Source of the DNA: Microvirga ossetica
Lineage (GTDB): Bacteria > Pseudomonadota > Alphaproteobacteria > Rhizobiales > Beijerinckiaceae
Length of the DNA stretch: 64,000 bases
Assembly (NCBI RefSeq): GCF_002741015.1
Contig: NZ_CP016619.1
Coordinates: forward strand, 310,001-374,000
Reading direction: 5' to 3'
The notes below the pieces were generated by a model. The model was not told the origin of the DNA. It worked only from the letters and a program-made list of their open reading frames with translations, and made no database searches. The position numbers and the translations under genes were made by a program. This document shows, in pieces, positions 35,614 through 44,129 of this stretch (positions are counted from its first letter, which is position 1; the number at the start of each line of letters is the position of its first letter).

Positions 35614-35974
35614 TACGTCGGCTCCGCGTTCGTCTATTGCCTTTTCCACGCTCAGAACAGCCGCGACGTCATTGTCACGGCCAAAGGCAAACTCAAAGAG
35701 ATGATGGGCGAGCGGATCTCCCGTTGCCACGCGACGATCCATCCGTGAGTCGTCCGCCGCCTGCTGAACTGCTCAAGCGCGTCAACTCGCGCAAGCGTAT
35801 TGTGAGGTGGAAGTATCGATATCAAGCGTCGATCGCGCTGCAGACAGCGTCAAGTTCTGGTTCGGCGAGAACGGCCCAAGCATCCAAACGACATAGTCGT
35901 GGATGTCGGCCGCATGGTCGACGTCAGCAGTCTGCCTGTCTCCCATGAACTCGTGCGTTGTCTGTGTGCCGGCC
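35614..35974. other. Gene-free stretch, 361 bases
   Basis: A short plus-strand stretch near 35641-35748 looks weakly protein-like but has no start or family. Otherwise nothing was seen. Confidence 0.4.
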
Positions 35975-36949
35975 TCAGGCGTGCGACGCGCCGACGTGAT
36001 CCGCCATGTTGGCGCCCCGAGACCCGAGCGGAAGGGCAGCGCCCTGCGTACTGTCCGTAGCCGTCTGGTGCTCCATCTCGGCATTGAGCGCGGCGCCGAG
36101 CAGGACAATCACCACCGACAGCCAGATCCACATCATGAAGCCGACGCCGGCGCCGAGTGAGCCATAGGTCTTGTTGTAGCTGTCGAAGTTGGCGACGTAC
36201 CAGGAGAACAGCATCGACGCCCCGAGCCAGAGCATCGCCGCCATGACGCTGCCCCAGGTCACCCAGCGCCACTTGGTGTCCTCGCGGCTCGGGCCGTAGC
36301 GGTAGATCATAGCCAGCCACGCACAAACGACGACAAGAAGGACAGGCCAGCGCAGGACGGCCAGGAACTGTTCGGCCGGTGTCGCAAAGCCCATGAAGGT
36401 AAAGATGATGGGCGCAACCACCACGGCGCCGATGGCCGCCATGACGACACTGATCATGCCGAGGGTGAACAGGAACGTCGTGGAATAGAACCGAACCAGG
36501 CTCCGCTTCTCCTTCTCGCCATAGACCACGTTGAGGGCATCGAAGAGGGCTGCAACCCCGGAGTTCGCACTCCAGAGTGCCACCAGAAAACCAACAACGA
36601 AGGCAAGGCTGAGTGCGTCGCTGTCTTGGGTGATGATCAAGGTGACCTGCTCTCCGATGAGCTCCAGCACGCCCCCGGGCAGAACCCCGGCGAGAAGCGA
36701 CAGATGGCCCCTGATCGTGCCGGTATCGGCAAACAGCCCGTAGAGCGACACGACTGTGGCAATTGCCGGGAAGATGGCGAGCAGGGCGAAGAATGCGACC
36801 CCACCTGAGGTCGACAGGATGCGGTCGTCCGGAATCGACCAGAACACGCGCCAGAGAATATCCTTCCAGCCGCGCGCCGGGATAGCCGTGGGTGTGATGG
36901 CCTCGCGTCCGAGGCAGATCTCGCCCCGCACCGTGTTGCCACGGTCCAC
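35975..36949 (-). CDS. YihY/BrkB-family inner-membrane protein
   Basis: 324 residues if GTG at 36949 is the start; the frame is open to 37060, but that part is antisense to rsgA and unlike the family. The conserved core begins at AIPARGWKDILWRVFWSI. About six transmembrane helices follow (for example VAFFALLAIFPAIATVVSLYG, VVAPIIFTFMGF, LLVVVCAWLAMIY, GVGFMMWIWLSVVIVLLG). The C-terminus is a polar Ala/Ser tail. Function is uncertain; the old RNase BN name is incorrect. A truncated paralogue opens the window. Its 5-prime end overlaps the rsgA fragment on the other strand. Confidence 0.85.
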   Translation of the reverse strand: MDRGNTVRGEICLGREAITPTAIPARGWKDILWRVFWSIPDDRILSTSGGVAFFALLAIFPAIATVVSLYGLFADTGTIRGHLSLLAGVLPGGVLELIGEQVTLIITQDSDALSLAFVVGFLVALWSANSGVAALFDALNVVYGEKEKRSLVRFYSTTFLFTLGMISVVMAAIGAVVVAPIIFTFMGFATPAEQFLAVLRWPVLLVVVCAWLAMIYRYGPSREDTKWRWVTWGSVMAAMLWLGASMLFSWYVANFDSYNKTYGSLGAGVGFMMWIWLSVVIVLLGAALNAEMEHQTATDSTQGAALPLGSRGANMADHVGASHA

Positions 36950-37380
36950 CGCGCCCGCCTGACCGCCATCTCTCCAACCGGGCCAGTCGAGCTGACACTT
37001 CCGGTTCACAGCCAGACCGGCGACTTTGCCGTGGGGGATTGGGTGCTTGCCAACCCTCAAACCCGATTGCTGCAGCGCCGACTGATCCGCAAGACAGTGC
37101 TGGAGCGTCGCACCGAAGGCAGCAAGACACCGCAGCTCGCTGGCGCCAATGTCGACACGCTGTTCATCGTCACCTCATGCAATGCTGATTTCAACCCCGC
37201 TCGGCTGGAACGCTATCTGGCGCTGGCGAACGAGGCCGGGACCACCCCGGTGATCCTGCTGACCAAAGCTGACACCGTGACGGATGCGCGGGCGTATGAA
37301 CAGCAGGCCATGGCGCTGCAACGCGGGCTGGCCGTCGTGACGCTGAACCCCCGCTCCCGGGATGCCGCGACTGCCTTAGC
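36895..37380 (+). pseudogene. rsgA: rsgA, 5-prime part, interrupted by IS21
   Basis: The frame reads LASEADLAPHRVATVHRAR, then VGDWVLANPQTRLLQRRLIR, ANVDTLFIVTSCNADFNPAR and VILLTKADTVTDA. These are the OB-fold and first G-domain strands of RsgA, the GTPase that helps mature the 30S ribosomal subunit. A start codon is not visible; the 5-prime end merges with antisense YihY sequence, so the beginning may be missing. Coding homology stops at 37380, where the IS21 element begins, and resumes in the same frame at 39946. Joining the two gives ATALAPWCGIGQ without a gap. Confidence 0.85.
37374..37380. repeat. Target-site duplication, left copy
   Basis: CCTTAGC here is repeated at 39946-39952, flanking the IS21 element exactly. 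Confidence 0.9.
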
Positions 37381-37477
37381 TGCGCATCTCGCGGATCGTG
37401 AGCGCTCATTTCGTGGGATCGTGAGCAGGCATTTCACGCGATCATGAGCGGTCGCGTCGACCGATGGGGTGATGGAG

Positions 37478-38239
37478 TCAGGAGATTTGGTCGCCGTCAA
37501 GAGGGCGGGCTCTGGCGTTCTGCTTTCTCATGCTTTCTCCGGCGAGTTGAAGGCGGTGGGCATTGTGAACAAGACGATCCAAGATTGCGTCTCCAAGAGT
37601 GGGATCCCCAATCAGGTCATGCCATGCGTCCACGGGAACCTGGCTCGTGACGATGGTCGATGAGCGGCCGTGACGATCGTCGAGGATTTCCAGGAGATCG
37701 CGCCGCTCGGACCCGGTGAGCACTGACAAGCCCCAATCATCGAGGATCAGCACCTGTACGCGACCGAGGGCCTTGAGCAGGCGGCCATAGCGCCCGTCGC
37801 CGCGCGCGAGCGCCAATGCCTCGAACAGGCGCGGCACGCGGTGGTAGAGCACCGAGCGGTTATCCCGGCAGGCCTTGTGGCCGAGCGCGCAGGCGATCCA
37901 GCTCTTGCCGAGGCCGGCCGCCCCTGTAATCAGCACATTCTCATGCCGGTCGATCCAGTCGCCAACAACCAGCCGGGCAAAGACCGCGCGATCGATGCCG
38001 CGCGGGGTTCGCCAATCGACGTCCTCGACGCAGGCGTTCTGGCGCAGCGCCGCGAACTTGAGCCGCGCGGTGAGACGCTTGGTGTCGCGCTCGGCCGCTT
38101 CGCGGTCGACCAACAGCCCGATGCGCTCCTCAAAGGACAGAGCGTCGAGATCGGGCAATCGTCGCTGCTCCTCGAAGGCTTTGGCCATGCCGGTCAGGCC
38201 AAGCGCGATCAGGCGCTCATGGGTGGGATGGGTCAGCAT
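37478..38239 (-). CDS. istB: IS21 helper ATPase IstB
   Basis: 253 residues. An AAA+ ATPase of the IstB type with Walker A GAAGLGKSW and Walker B VLILDDWGLS; a sensor region follows in TIVTSQVPVDAWHDLIGD. It assists IstA in target selection and strand transfer. It lies 18 bases downstream of istA and is intact. Confidence 0.95.
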   Translation of the reverse strand: MLTHPTHERLIALGLTGMAKAFEEQRRLPDLDALSFEERIGLLVDREAAERDTKRLTARLKFAALRQNACVEDVDWRTPRGIDRAVFARLVVGDWIDRHENVLITGAAGLGKSWIACALGHKACRDNRSVLYHRVPRLFEALALARGDGRYGRLLKALGRVQVLILDDWGLSVLTGSERRDLLEILDDRHGRSSTIVTSQVPVDAWHDLIGDPTLGDAILDRLVHNAHRLQLAGESMRKQNARARPLDGDQIS

Positions 38240-38257
38240 CGGTTGGGTCTCCTGGGT

Positions 38258-39796
38258 TCAGTGGAAGTAACCCTGGCCGCGGATGTTGCCGTGGCGCAGG
38301 GGTTCGTGGTCGGGCGTCTCGTCAACGACGGCGCGGTCGAGGCCATTCTTGAGAATCGACCGGATCGAGGCGACGGAGCGTGCCTTGATGAGGAGGCCGC
38401 GCCGGCAGGCGGCCTCGACGCGGGTGTCGCCATAGCTCCTGGCCAGCGACAGGATGCCGAGGCAGGTGCGGAAGCCCTGCTCGGGATGTGGACGGTCGGC
38501 GATCACCGCCTCGAAGAAAGCCGCGACGGAGGGCCCAATCCGTTCACCGGCGGCGATCAGGCCTCGTGGGGTCCACTGGCCGTGGCGGCGATGGGCGCTC
38601 GGCATATGCTCGGCAACGGTGGTGTGGCCGCGCCGGTTCGGCGCCCGGGCATGGCTGGCGACCCGCTGGCCCTTGTGGAAGATCTCGACCGTCGCACCGG
38701 CAAGGCGCACATCGACGAGTTCCCGGATCAGGCGGTAGGGCACGGAGTACCAGTGGCCGTCGACCTCGACATGGTAGTCCGGCGCGACGCGGCAGCGCTT
38801 CCAGCGGGCGAAGACGTAGGGCTCGTCTGGCAGCGCTCCCAGCCGGGGCCGGTCGATCTCGGCAAAGAGTTCGGCCCGGCTGGAGCCGAAGCCGCGCATC
38901 TGGCGGGCGTTGAGTTCGACGACCAGGCTGCGAATGGCGCGATTGAGCTCGGCGAGCGCGAAGAAGCGATGGTTGCGCAGCCGGGCCAGGATCCAGCGCT
39001 GGGCGATTTGGACCGCGACCTCAACTTTGGCCTTATCCTTCGGGCGTCTCGGCCGCGCCGCGAGAATGGCGGTGCCGTAATGGCCGGCCATCTCGGCATA
39101 GGTGCGGTTGAGGCCGGGATCGTAGCGGTCGGGATTGGTCACCGCCGCCTTGAGGTTGTCGCAGATCACGAACTTCGGAACCCCGCCCAGGAAGGCAAAC
39201 AGGTTGGCGTGCACGGCAATCCAGTCCGGCAGGCTCTCGCTCGCGCAGGCCTCGGCATAGGTGTAGTTGGAGGCGCCCATGGCGGCGACGAACAGCTTCA
39301 TGGGATGGGCTTGGCCGGTCAGCGGATCGAAGACGTCGATGGTGTCGCCGGCAAAATCGACAAACACCTTCTCGCCGCCCCTGTGGGTCTGGCGCATTGT
39401 TGGGCGAACGCGCCCCTTCCAGGCCTCGTAGGTGGTGCAGAACCAGGTGTAGCCGAAGCCATCGGGATGGGCGGCGCGATATTCCTCCCAGAGCAGCACG
39501 CGCGTCACGCCACGCCGGCGCAGCTCCTTCTCGACATAAACCCAGTCGGGGACCGGGCGCCGATCGGTCTGAGCCGAGGATGGTGCCGGAAACAGCAGGA
39601 GTTCGAGCGCGTCGTCATCGAGCCCGTCCGGCAGCGGCCAGCTCAGCCCTGCCAGACGGGCGCGGCGCAGGTAGCCATGAACGACGCCATTGCTGATCCC
39701 CAGCGTGCGCGCGATGACGCGCTCGGTCAGGCCTTGGACATGTCTTAAACGAAGTACTTCTCGGATCCGGCGCATCGACAATCTCTGGGTTGGCAT
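38258..39796 (-). CDS. istA: IS21 transposase IstA
   Basis: 512 residues. An N-terminal helix-turn-helix (RHVQGLTERVIARTLGISNG), then an rve-type DDE core with VFVDFAGDTIDV, FVICDNLKAAVTN and KDKAKVEVAVQIAQRW, and a C-terminal beta domain (YHVEVDGHWYSVPYRL). Full length and uninterrupted. Starts inside the right end of the element. Confidence 0.95.
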   Translation of the reverse strand: MPTQRLSMRRIREVLRLRHVQGLTERVIARTLGISNGVVHGYLRRARLAGLSWPLPDGLDDDALELLLFPAPSSAQTDRRPVPDWVYVEKELRRRGVTRVLLWEEYRAAHPDGFGYTWFCTTYEAWKGRVRPTMRQTHRGGEKVFVDFAGDTIDVFDPLTGQAHPMKLFVAAMGASNYTYAEACASESLPDWIAVHANLFAFLGGVPKFVICDNLKAAVTNPDRYDPGLNRTYAEMAGHYGTAILAARPRRPKDKAKVEVAVQIAQRWILARLRNHRFFALAELNRAIRSLVVELNARQMRGFGSSRAELFAEIDRPRLGALPDEPYVFARWKRCRVAPDYHVEVDGHWYSVPYRLIRELVDVRLAGATVEIFHKGQRVASHARAPNRRGHTTVAEHMPSAHRRHGQWTPRGLIAAGERIGPSVAAFFEAVIADRPHPEQGFRTCLGILSLARSYGDTRVEAACRRGLLIKARSVASIRSILKNGLDRAVVDETPDHEPLRHGNIRGQGYFH

Positions 39797-39945
39797 CGGG
39801 CCTCCTCGTGGGTTGAACGAGGCACCCGTAGCCGGTTGAGTTGTCGGCCGAAGCTCCCGGCACCTCCGAAAAGGTGCTCACGATCCTCTGAAATCGTTGC
39901 TCACGGTGCCGCGAAATCGCTGCTCACGATCACGCGAAACACGCA

Positions 39946-40433
39946 CCTTAGCCCCATGGTGCGGTATCGGGCAGACAGTGGCGCTGGTCGGTTCCTCCGG
40001 TGTCGGCAAATCGACGCTGGTGAACACACTGGCAGGCCCGACGCAGGAGCTGGCCCAGCAAACCGGAGGAATCCGCGAACACGATGCCAAAGGACGCCAC
40101 ACCACAACCTCGCGCTCGCTTCATGCCATTGCCGGTGGCGGATGGGTGATCGACACGCCGGGCATGCGCACGCTCCGTGTCAGCGATGCGGCTTTTGGCA
40201 TCGGGACCCTGTTCGCTGAAATTACCGAGCTTGCCCCTCTGTGCCGGTTCGGCGACTGCACCCACGCCCACGAGCCAGGCTGCGCCGTCCAGGGTGCCGT
40301 CGCCGCAGGTGTGCTGGACCCGGAGCGTCTCACCCGTTGGCGCAAGCTGGTTGAGGAAAGCAGCAGCAACCCATCGAGCCGCAGCGGGCCACGTGGCGGC
40401 AGTGCCGCTGCGGGTCGCAGCAGGAGGCGCTGA
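39946..40433 (+). pseudogene. rsgA: rsgA, 3-prime part
   Basis: Continues RsgA with the circularly permuted GTPase motifs: P-loop GSSGVGKSTLVNTL, HTTTSRSLH (switch), DTPGMRTL (G3), and the zinc-binding C-terminal element CRFGDCTHAHEPGCAV (Cys-x4-Cys-x-His-x5-Cys). It ends with a basic tail (RSRRR). Ribosome-assembly activity is lost unless the IS21 element excises or a second copy exists elsewhere. The first seven bases are the target-site duplication. Confidence 0.88.
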
Positions 40434-40554
40434 ATGACGATCGGTCGGGCTGCTCACCTACACGATATCGATCGTTATGCGATCGATCCGGCCGCATTGG
40501 CCTCTACGCAGAGGTTGCGTTGCAACAGATCCGACGGTGCTCTTTGTTCAGCCC

Positions 40555-41286
40555 TTAGTGATCATCATTCTCTTTTTTCGCCAGCCCCGTTCTGCTGCGG
40601 GCTCTGCTTGCCTTGTTGGCGGCCAGATCCTTGATAAATGCCGCCGCCCACCGTGAGACATCGGAATTCCAAAGAATCTTCAGCATCGCCTGCCAGCGAG
40701 CGATCCGCTCCTCTTGGCTCATGTGCAGCGCGTGCTGAATCGCCTCCGCGACTTCGACCTTGTCGTTCGGGTTGACGATGAGTGCATCGGTGAACTCCTC
40801 AGCAGCCCCGGCAAATTTCGACAGAATGAGAACACCGGGGTCCTGCGGGTCCTGAGCCGCCACGTATTCTTTGGCCACGAGATTCATCCCATCCCGCATG
40901 GGGGTCACGAGCCCGACCCGGGCCAGCCGATAAAGGCGAGCAAGGACCGCGCGAGAATAGGTGCTGGTCACATAGTGGATCGGCACCCAGCCAGGCTCTC
41001 CCAAGGAGCCGTTGATCCGCCCCAGCGTCTCATTCACGTCTCGGCTGAGGGTTGCGTACTCGGGCACTTCGCTGCGGCTTGTTGGGGCGATCTGCAGATA
41101 GGTCACCCGTCCCCGCTGATCCGGATGGCTGACCAGAAAGCGCTCGAAAGCCTCCATCCGCTCAGGAATGCCTTTTGAGTAATCCAGCCGGTCAACCCCG
41201 AGGACCACGGCTAAGCCTCCTGCAGCGGCTTTTCCGGTAGCGTCCGGGATAGCCACGCGGTTGGAGATGACAACGAGCCGTCGCAA
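40555..41286 (-). pseudogene. otsA: otsA with a large in-frame internal deletion
   Basis: 243 residues from TTG at 41286, which has GAGGGAAGA upstream. It begins as trehalose-6-phosphate synthase (LRRLVVISNRVAIPD, KAAAGGLAV), then jumps straight to VLGVDRLDYSKGIPER and continues to the normal end (VTPMRDGMNLVAKEY, PGVLILSKFAGAAEE). Compared with E. coli OtsA about 230 residues are missing, including most of the N-terminal Rossmann domain that binds glucose-6-phosphate. The frame is kept across the join near 41207. The UDP-glucose side (Arg and Lys of RLDYSKG) remains, so a catalytically dead protein is expected. Confidence 0.85.
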
Positions 41287-41455
41287 AGCATCTTCCCTCT
41301 TGTCACATGGTGAAGGGTAGCCCAAGGACAAACACCGTGGCAAATACCGCGCACTGGGGCTTAGTCAGATCAAGCAGGGAGAGGCCATTGTGGGCCGCGA
41401 CGCGGCGGGCCAAGCCATTGCTCAAGATCCCGCGCTTCGAGGGGTGCCTCTCCGC

Positions 41456-41695
41456 TTATCCGGTGACGTCGGTCTCCGGCCGATCCTTTCCCTGAGAGAC
41501 TTCTTCGTGCCAGTCACCCGCTTCGTCCTGGTACTCGATGTCTTCAGTCGCGCCCGGCAGCCTCTGTTCGGCGGCAGCTCGCTCCGCTGCCTCGCGTGCT
41601 TCCTCATGGGTGGCGTAGCGTTCCGAGAAAACATCCCCGGCTTTGTAGGCCCATCCGTCTTCGTGCTCGACGATCCTGTAATGAACATTGACCAT
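41456..41695 (-). CDS. DUF2188-type small protein
   Basis: 79 residues from ATG at 41695, with CAGGAGAA upstream. MVNVHYRIVEHEDGWAYKAG, FSERYATHEEAREAAERAAA and a final acidic part with EYQDEAGDWHEE follow the DUF2188 pattern (strand, helix, strand). Cytoplasmic, function unknown. A possible EcfG site (GGAAC-N17-TGTT) lies on the minus strand at 41727-41752, just inside the boundary of the IS630 element. Confidence 0.75.
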   Translation of the reverse strand: MVNVHYRIVEHEDGWAYKAGDVFSERYATHEEAREAAERAAAEQRLPGATEDIEYQDEAGDWHEEVSQGKDRPETDVTG

Positions 41696-41759
41696 AGCTA
41701 TTCTCCTGGGGGCCTCAATGCGGGCGAACAACCTGCGAGGAGAGGCAGTTCCGGATCTA

Positions 41760-42890
41760 AGCAGGTTTCAGCGGGGTGGCCAACGGATGCTGTCTGTGAT
41801 TCCATCTCATAGTTTGGTTCGGGATGCGGATCATGGCGGGCAAATCCCCTGTTGTCGCAAGCGCCGCGCAGCGGCGTGAGCTCATGGCTCTCAGCCACTC
41901 GCGCGATCGGGGCGAGGCGGATCGGGCGCGGGCGCTCCTGCTGACCCTGGCGGGCTGGACGAGCCCGCGGATCGCCGAGGCCTTCGGCGTGCGCGAGGAT
42001 ACCGTGCGGCTCTGGCGCAGCGCTTTCATGACGGGTGGGGTCGACGCGCTGCGGCGATCCGTTGCCCCGGGACCGGCACCGGTCAAGGCCGAGCGGGCGC
42101 TCGCGGTGGCCGAGGCGGTTCTGGCGGGATCGGTCGCAAATCGCCCCAATTGGACCTTGCCGCGGCTGGCCGACGAGATCGAGAAGCGCTCCGGCGTGCG
42201 CATCTCGCGCTCACGGCTCTCGGTCGTGTTGCGCCAAAAGGGGATTTCCGCTGGCGCCGGCCGCGCCATACCCTGAAGGGCCGCCAGGATGCAGACGCCG
42301 TGGACCGCGCTGGCCTGCGCCGCAAGCTCCTGAAGGCGCAGGCCGAGGCGGGCGATATCGTGCTCTTGTTCGGGGATGAATCCGAAGCGCTCACCCACCC
42401 CTATCTCGCCCATGCTTGGGCCAAGAAGGGCGCGGATCTGCGCATTCCAGCGCCCGGCCAAGCCGCCAAGGTGGCGATGCTCGGTCTGCTCGACTGGGCC
42501 CCGCGGGACCTGATCGTGCGCACCAGCCGGAGCAAGCGCAGTGCCGATTTCATCGCGCTGCTGGACCAGATCGACACGCAGTATGGCCCAACGTCCGCTC
42601 GTGCGACGAAGCCGATCGTGCTCGTCCTCGATAATGGCCCGATCCACACCAGCAAGGCGACGCGCGCCGCCCTCGCCGAGCGGGCGCCCTGGCTCACGGT
42701 CGAATGGCTGCCAAAGTACGCTCCCGAACTCAACGCCATCGAAGAGCTCTGGCGCGATCTGAAGCAGCATCATCTTGCTCACCAGACTTTCGCGGGTCCA
42801 GAGACCCTCGATGATGCCATCCACGAGGCGGTCGCGATGCTCAATTGCGAGCGAAGTCGCCATCCGTTGGCCAACCACCGAATCGCTGCT
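41760..42890. mobile_element. IS630-family insertion sequence
   Basis: Flanked by the dinucleotide TA on both sides (41758-41759 and 42891-42892), the mark of IS630/Tc1 transposition. The ends share AGCAG at the edge and, further in, TGGCCAACGGATG in inverted orientation. Carries one transposase gene in two overlapping frames. Confidence 0.88.
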
Positions 42891-42893
42891 TAG
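41824..42893 (+). CDS. IS630-family transposase, two frames joined by -1 frameshift
   Basis: The first frame (41824-42276, 150 residues) encodes the helix-turn-helix head (AGWTSPRIAEAFGVREDTVR). The second, in the -1 frame and read from about 42235 to 42893, encodes the DDE core (IVLLFGDESEALTHPY, IVLVLDNGPIHTSKA, YAPELNAIEELWRDLK). Both frames meet at CCAAAAGGGG (42234-42243), a slippery-looking site giving ...RQK then GDFRWRRPRHT. Programmed -1 frameshifting is known in IS630, so this is probably a functional gene rather than a broken one. Confidence 0.85.
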
Positions 42894-43147
42894 GCGCTGG
42901 GGCGCTCTGGACCCCAGGCAAACACCTCATCGCCATTGTGATCCAGGATCCGCATGGCATCCGGCGTCTGCGGCATATCCAACGTCTCAAAGAGGGACAG
43001 GGCTCTCACTTTGGCGTCCTCCAGATCCGTTGCGTCATGTTCAACCCGATCCAGGGTCACAGGAGCTTCGCCTGTGTCTCGAAACCGAAAAACTCGATGA
43101 TAAACACTATAGAGGCTCTGTCTCGCACAGAGCCGCGACATCAGCAT
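42890..43147 (-). CDS. Small hypothetical protein next to IS630
   Basis: 85 residues if ATG at 43147 is used. The conserved-looking part is RVFRFRDTGEAPVTLDRVEH, DLEDAKVRALSLFETLDM and DAMRILDHNGDEVFAWGP, a strand-helix-strand unit. The stop codon comes from the TA at the IS630 insertion edge, so the end may be slightly altered. A hairpin GGCTCTGT/ACAGAGCC overlaps the beginning, which makes the true start uncertain. Confidence 0.5.
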   Translation of the reverse strand: MLMSRLCARQSLYSVYHRVFRFRDTGEAPVTLDRVEHDATDLEDAKVRALSLFETLDMPQTPDAMRILDHNGDEVFAWGPERPSA

Positions 43148-43291
43148 TGTTTCGCGCGAGACGTGCCTGCAGCTCGCCTACACCATTTGCATGAGCACCG
43201 ACACAAGCCAGCAGACGTGTTGGTGCTCATGGTCGCTCCTGAGAGAGTTCAGTTGACGATGCCGGTGTCCGCAAAGGTGGTTGATGCCGCC

Positions 43292-43546
43292 TCAGGCTGG
43301 CGGCGTCTCCTGGTGGGCTGCCGTCAATTCTCGAGGATCGACCCTGACCGCCTGGACCGAGCCGTGGTTCCCTTCGATGAGGGGCAGGTAGATGGTGGTC
43401 GCAACGCGCCGGTAGGCGAGGAACGACAGACCCTCAATCAGTTCCTCGTCAATGTCGACAGTATATGTGCCGGCGGGTTGTACCTTGTCCACGGCCGTCA
43501 GTGAGAAGGGGTGATCGAAGGTCATAGTCTCTCGTGTTGTGCGCAT
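43292..43546 (-). CDS. Small hypothetical protein
   Basis: 84 residues from ATG at 43546, with TAGGAG upstream. DHPFSLTAVDKVQPAGTYTV, DEELIEGLSFLAYRRVATTI and YLPLIEGNHGSVQAVRVDPR suggest a beta-rich single domain. It follows the membrane-protein pseudogene by 9 bases and is probably in the same transcript. Unknown family. Confidence 0.65.
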   Translation of the reverse strand: MRTTRETMTFDHPFSLTAVDKVQPAGTYTVDIDEELIEGLSFLAYRRVATTIYLPLIEGNHGSVQAVRVDPRELTAAHQETPPA

Positions 43547-43555
43547 GAGCTGCTC

Positions 43556-43900
43556 CTAAGCGGCGATCTTGTCGGCGCAATCTTTGGCCACCTGGCTGTT
43601 GCCTTCCATGGTGCCGGGCATTGTCGCCCACCCGTTCTTCATCACGAGGTCGCCCCTGTTCCAGGGCGAGGCGGTCTTGATGGCAGCAACACGCTCGGCA
43701 AGCTGTGGATCACGCTTCGATTGATCAACGCAGATCAGGGATAAAGCCGTGACTACCTCGGCTTTCGACTGATCGGCGGCCATTGTGCGAGCCGTGCCGC
43801 TGGTGACCCAACCGCCCCAGGAGAACCCGATGACGGCAAGCGCGACAGCGCCACAGGCGGCGCCTTAGAGGCCAGGCTTCAGCCATTCAGGGGTTTGCAT
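43556..43900 (-). pseudogene. Small membrane protein gene with in-frame TAA
   Basis: ATG at 43900, with AAGGGA upstream, gives MQTPEWLKPGL, then TAA at 43867-43865, then the same frame runs on for 102 codons (GAACGAVALAVIGFSWGGWV, SLICVDQSKRDPQLAERVAA, ...). The protein at 54649-55005 has the same plan (M-Q-x-P, a Gly-rich transmembrane helix with IGFxWGGWVT, Cys later), with Trp at the equivalent of the stop. This confirms one gene with a nonsense mutation, probably from Tyr or Trp. Confidence 0.7.
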
Positions 43901-44129
43901 GATGTTTCCCTTGGGATAGCGGAAGAAAGTTTTGTATCCTCAAAGTCAACGTAACACAGATAAACAGATTACCTAAGTTCTATATTTAGATTAGGCGCTG
44001 TTTTATTCAGGTAGCGAGTTCCCATATTCTTATAATAGATTTAATGTAACTTCTGCCTGCAGGATCAGGTCAGCGCTGCTCAGGCAGTGCAACTTGGTTT
44101 GCCTCAGGCCTGAGCTCGACTTTGGCCAT

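Larger units (their letters stand above)
37381..39945. mobile_element. IS21-family insertion sequence in rsgA
   Basis: 2565 bp bounded by a 7-bp direct repeat (CCTTAGC). The ends are imperfect inverted repeats beginning TGCG and containing TCGCG then GATCGTGAGC. Just inside each end are further copies of a 22-23-base unit starting GATCGTGAGC or a close variant, like the multiple transposase-binding repeats of IS21. It contains istA and istB on the minus strand. Confidence 0.92.

Noticed and set aside
37381..38239. IstB mistaken for a chromosomal DnaA/DnaC-type ATPase
   Set aside because: It lies directly downstream of istA, within the IS21 repeats, and has IstB motifs.
37841..39748. 635-codon open frame on the plus strand
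   Set aside because: Antisense to istA and istB, which are clear family members. The frame is open only because of high GC codon bias.
41824..42893. IS630 transposase as a pseudogene
   Set aside because: The frame change is -1 at CCAAAAGGGG, where programmed frameshifting is known for this family; the ends and TA duplication are intact.
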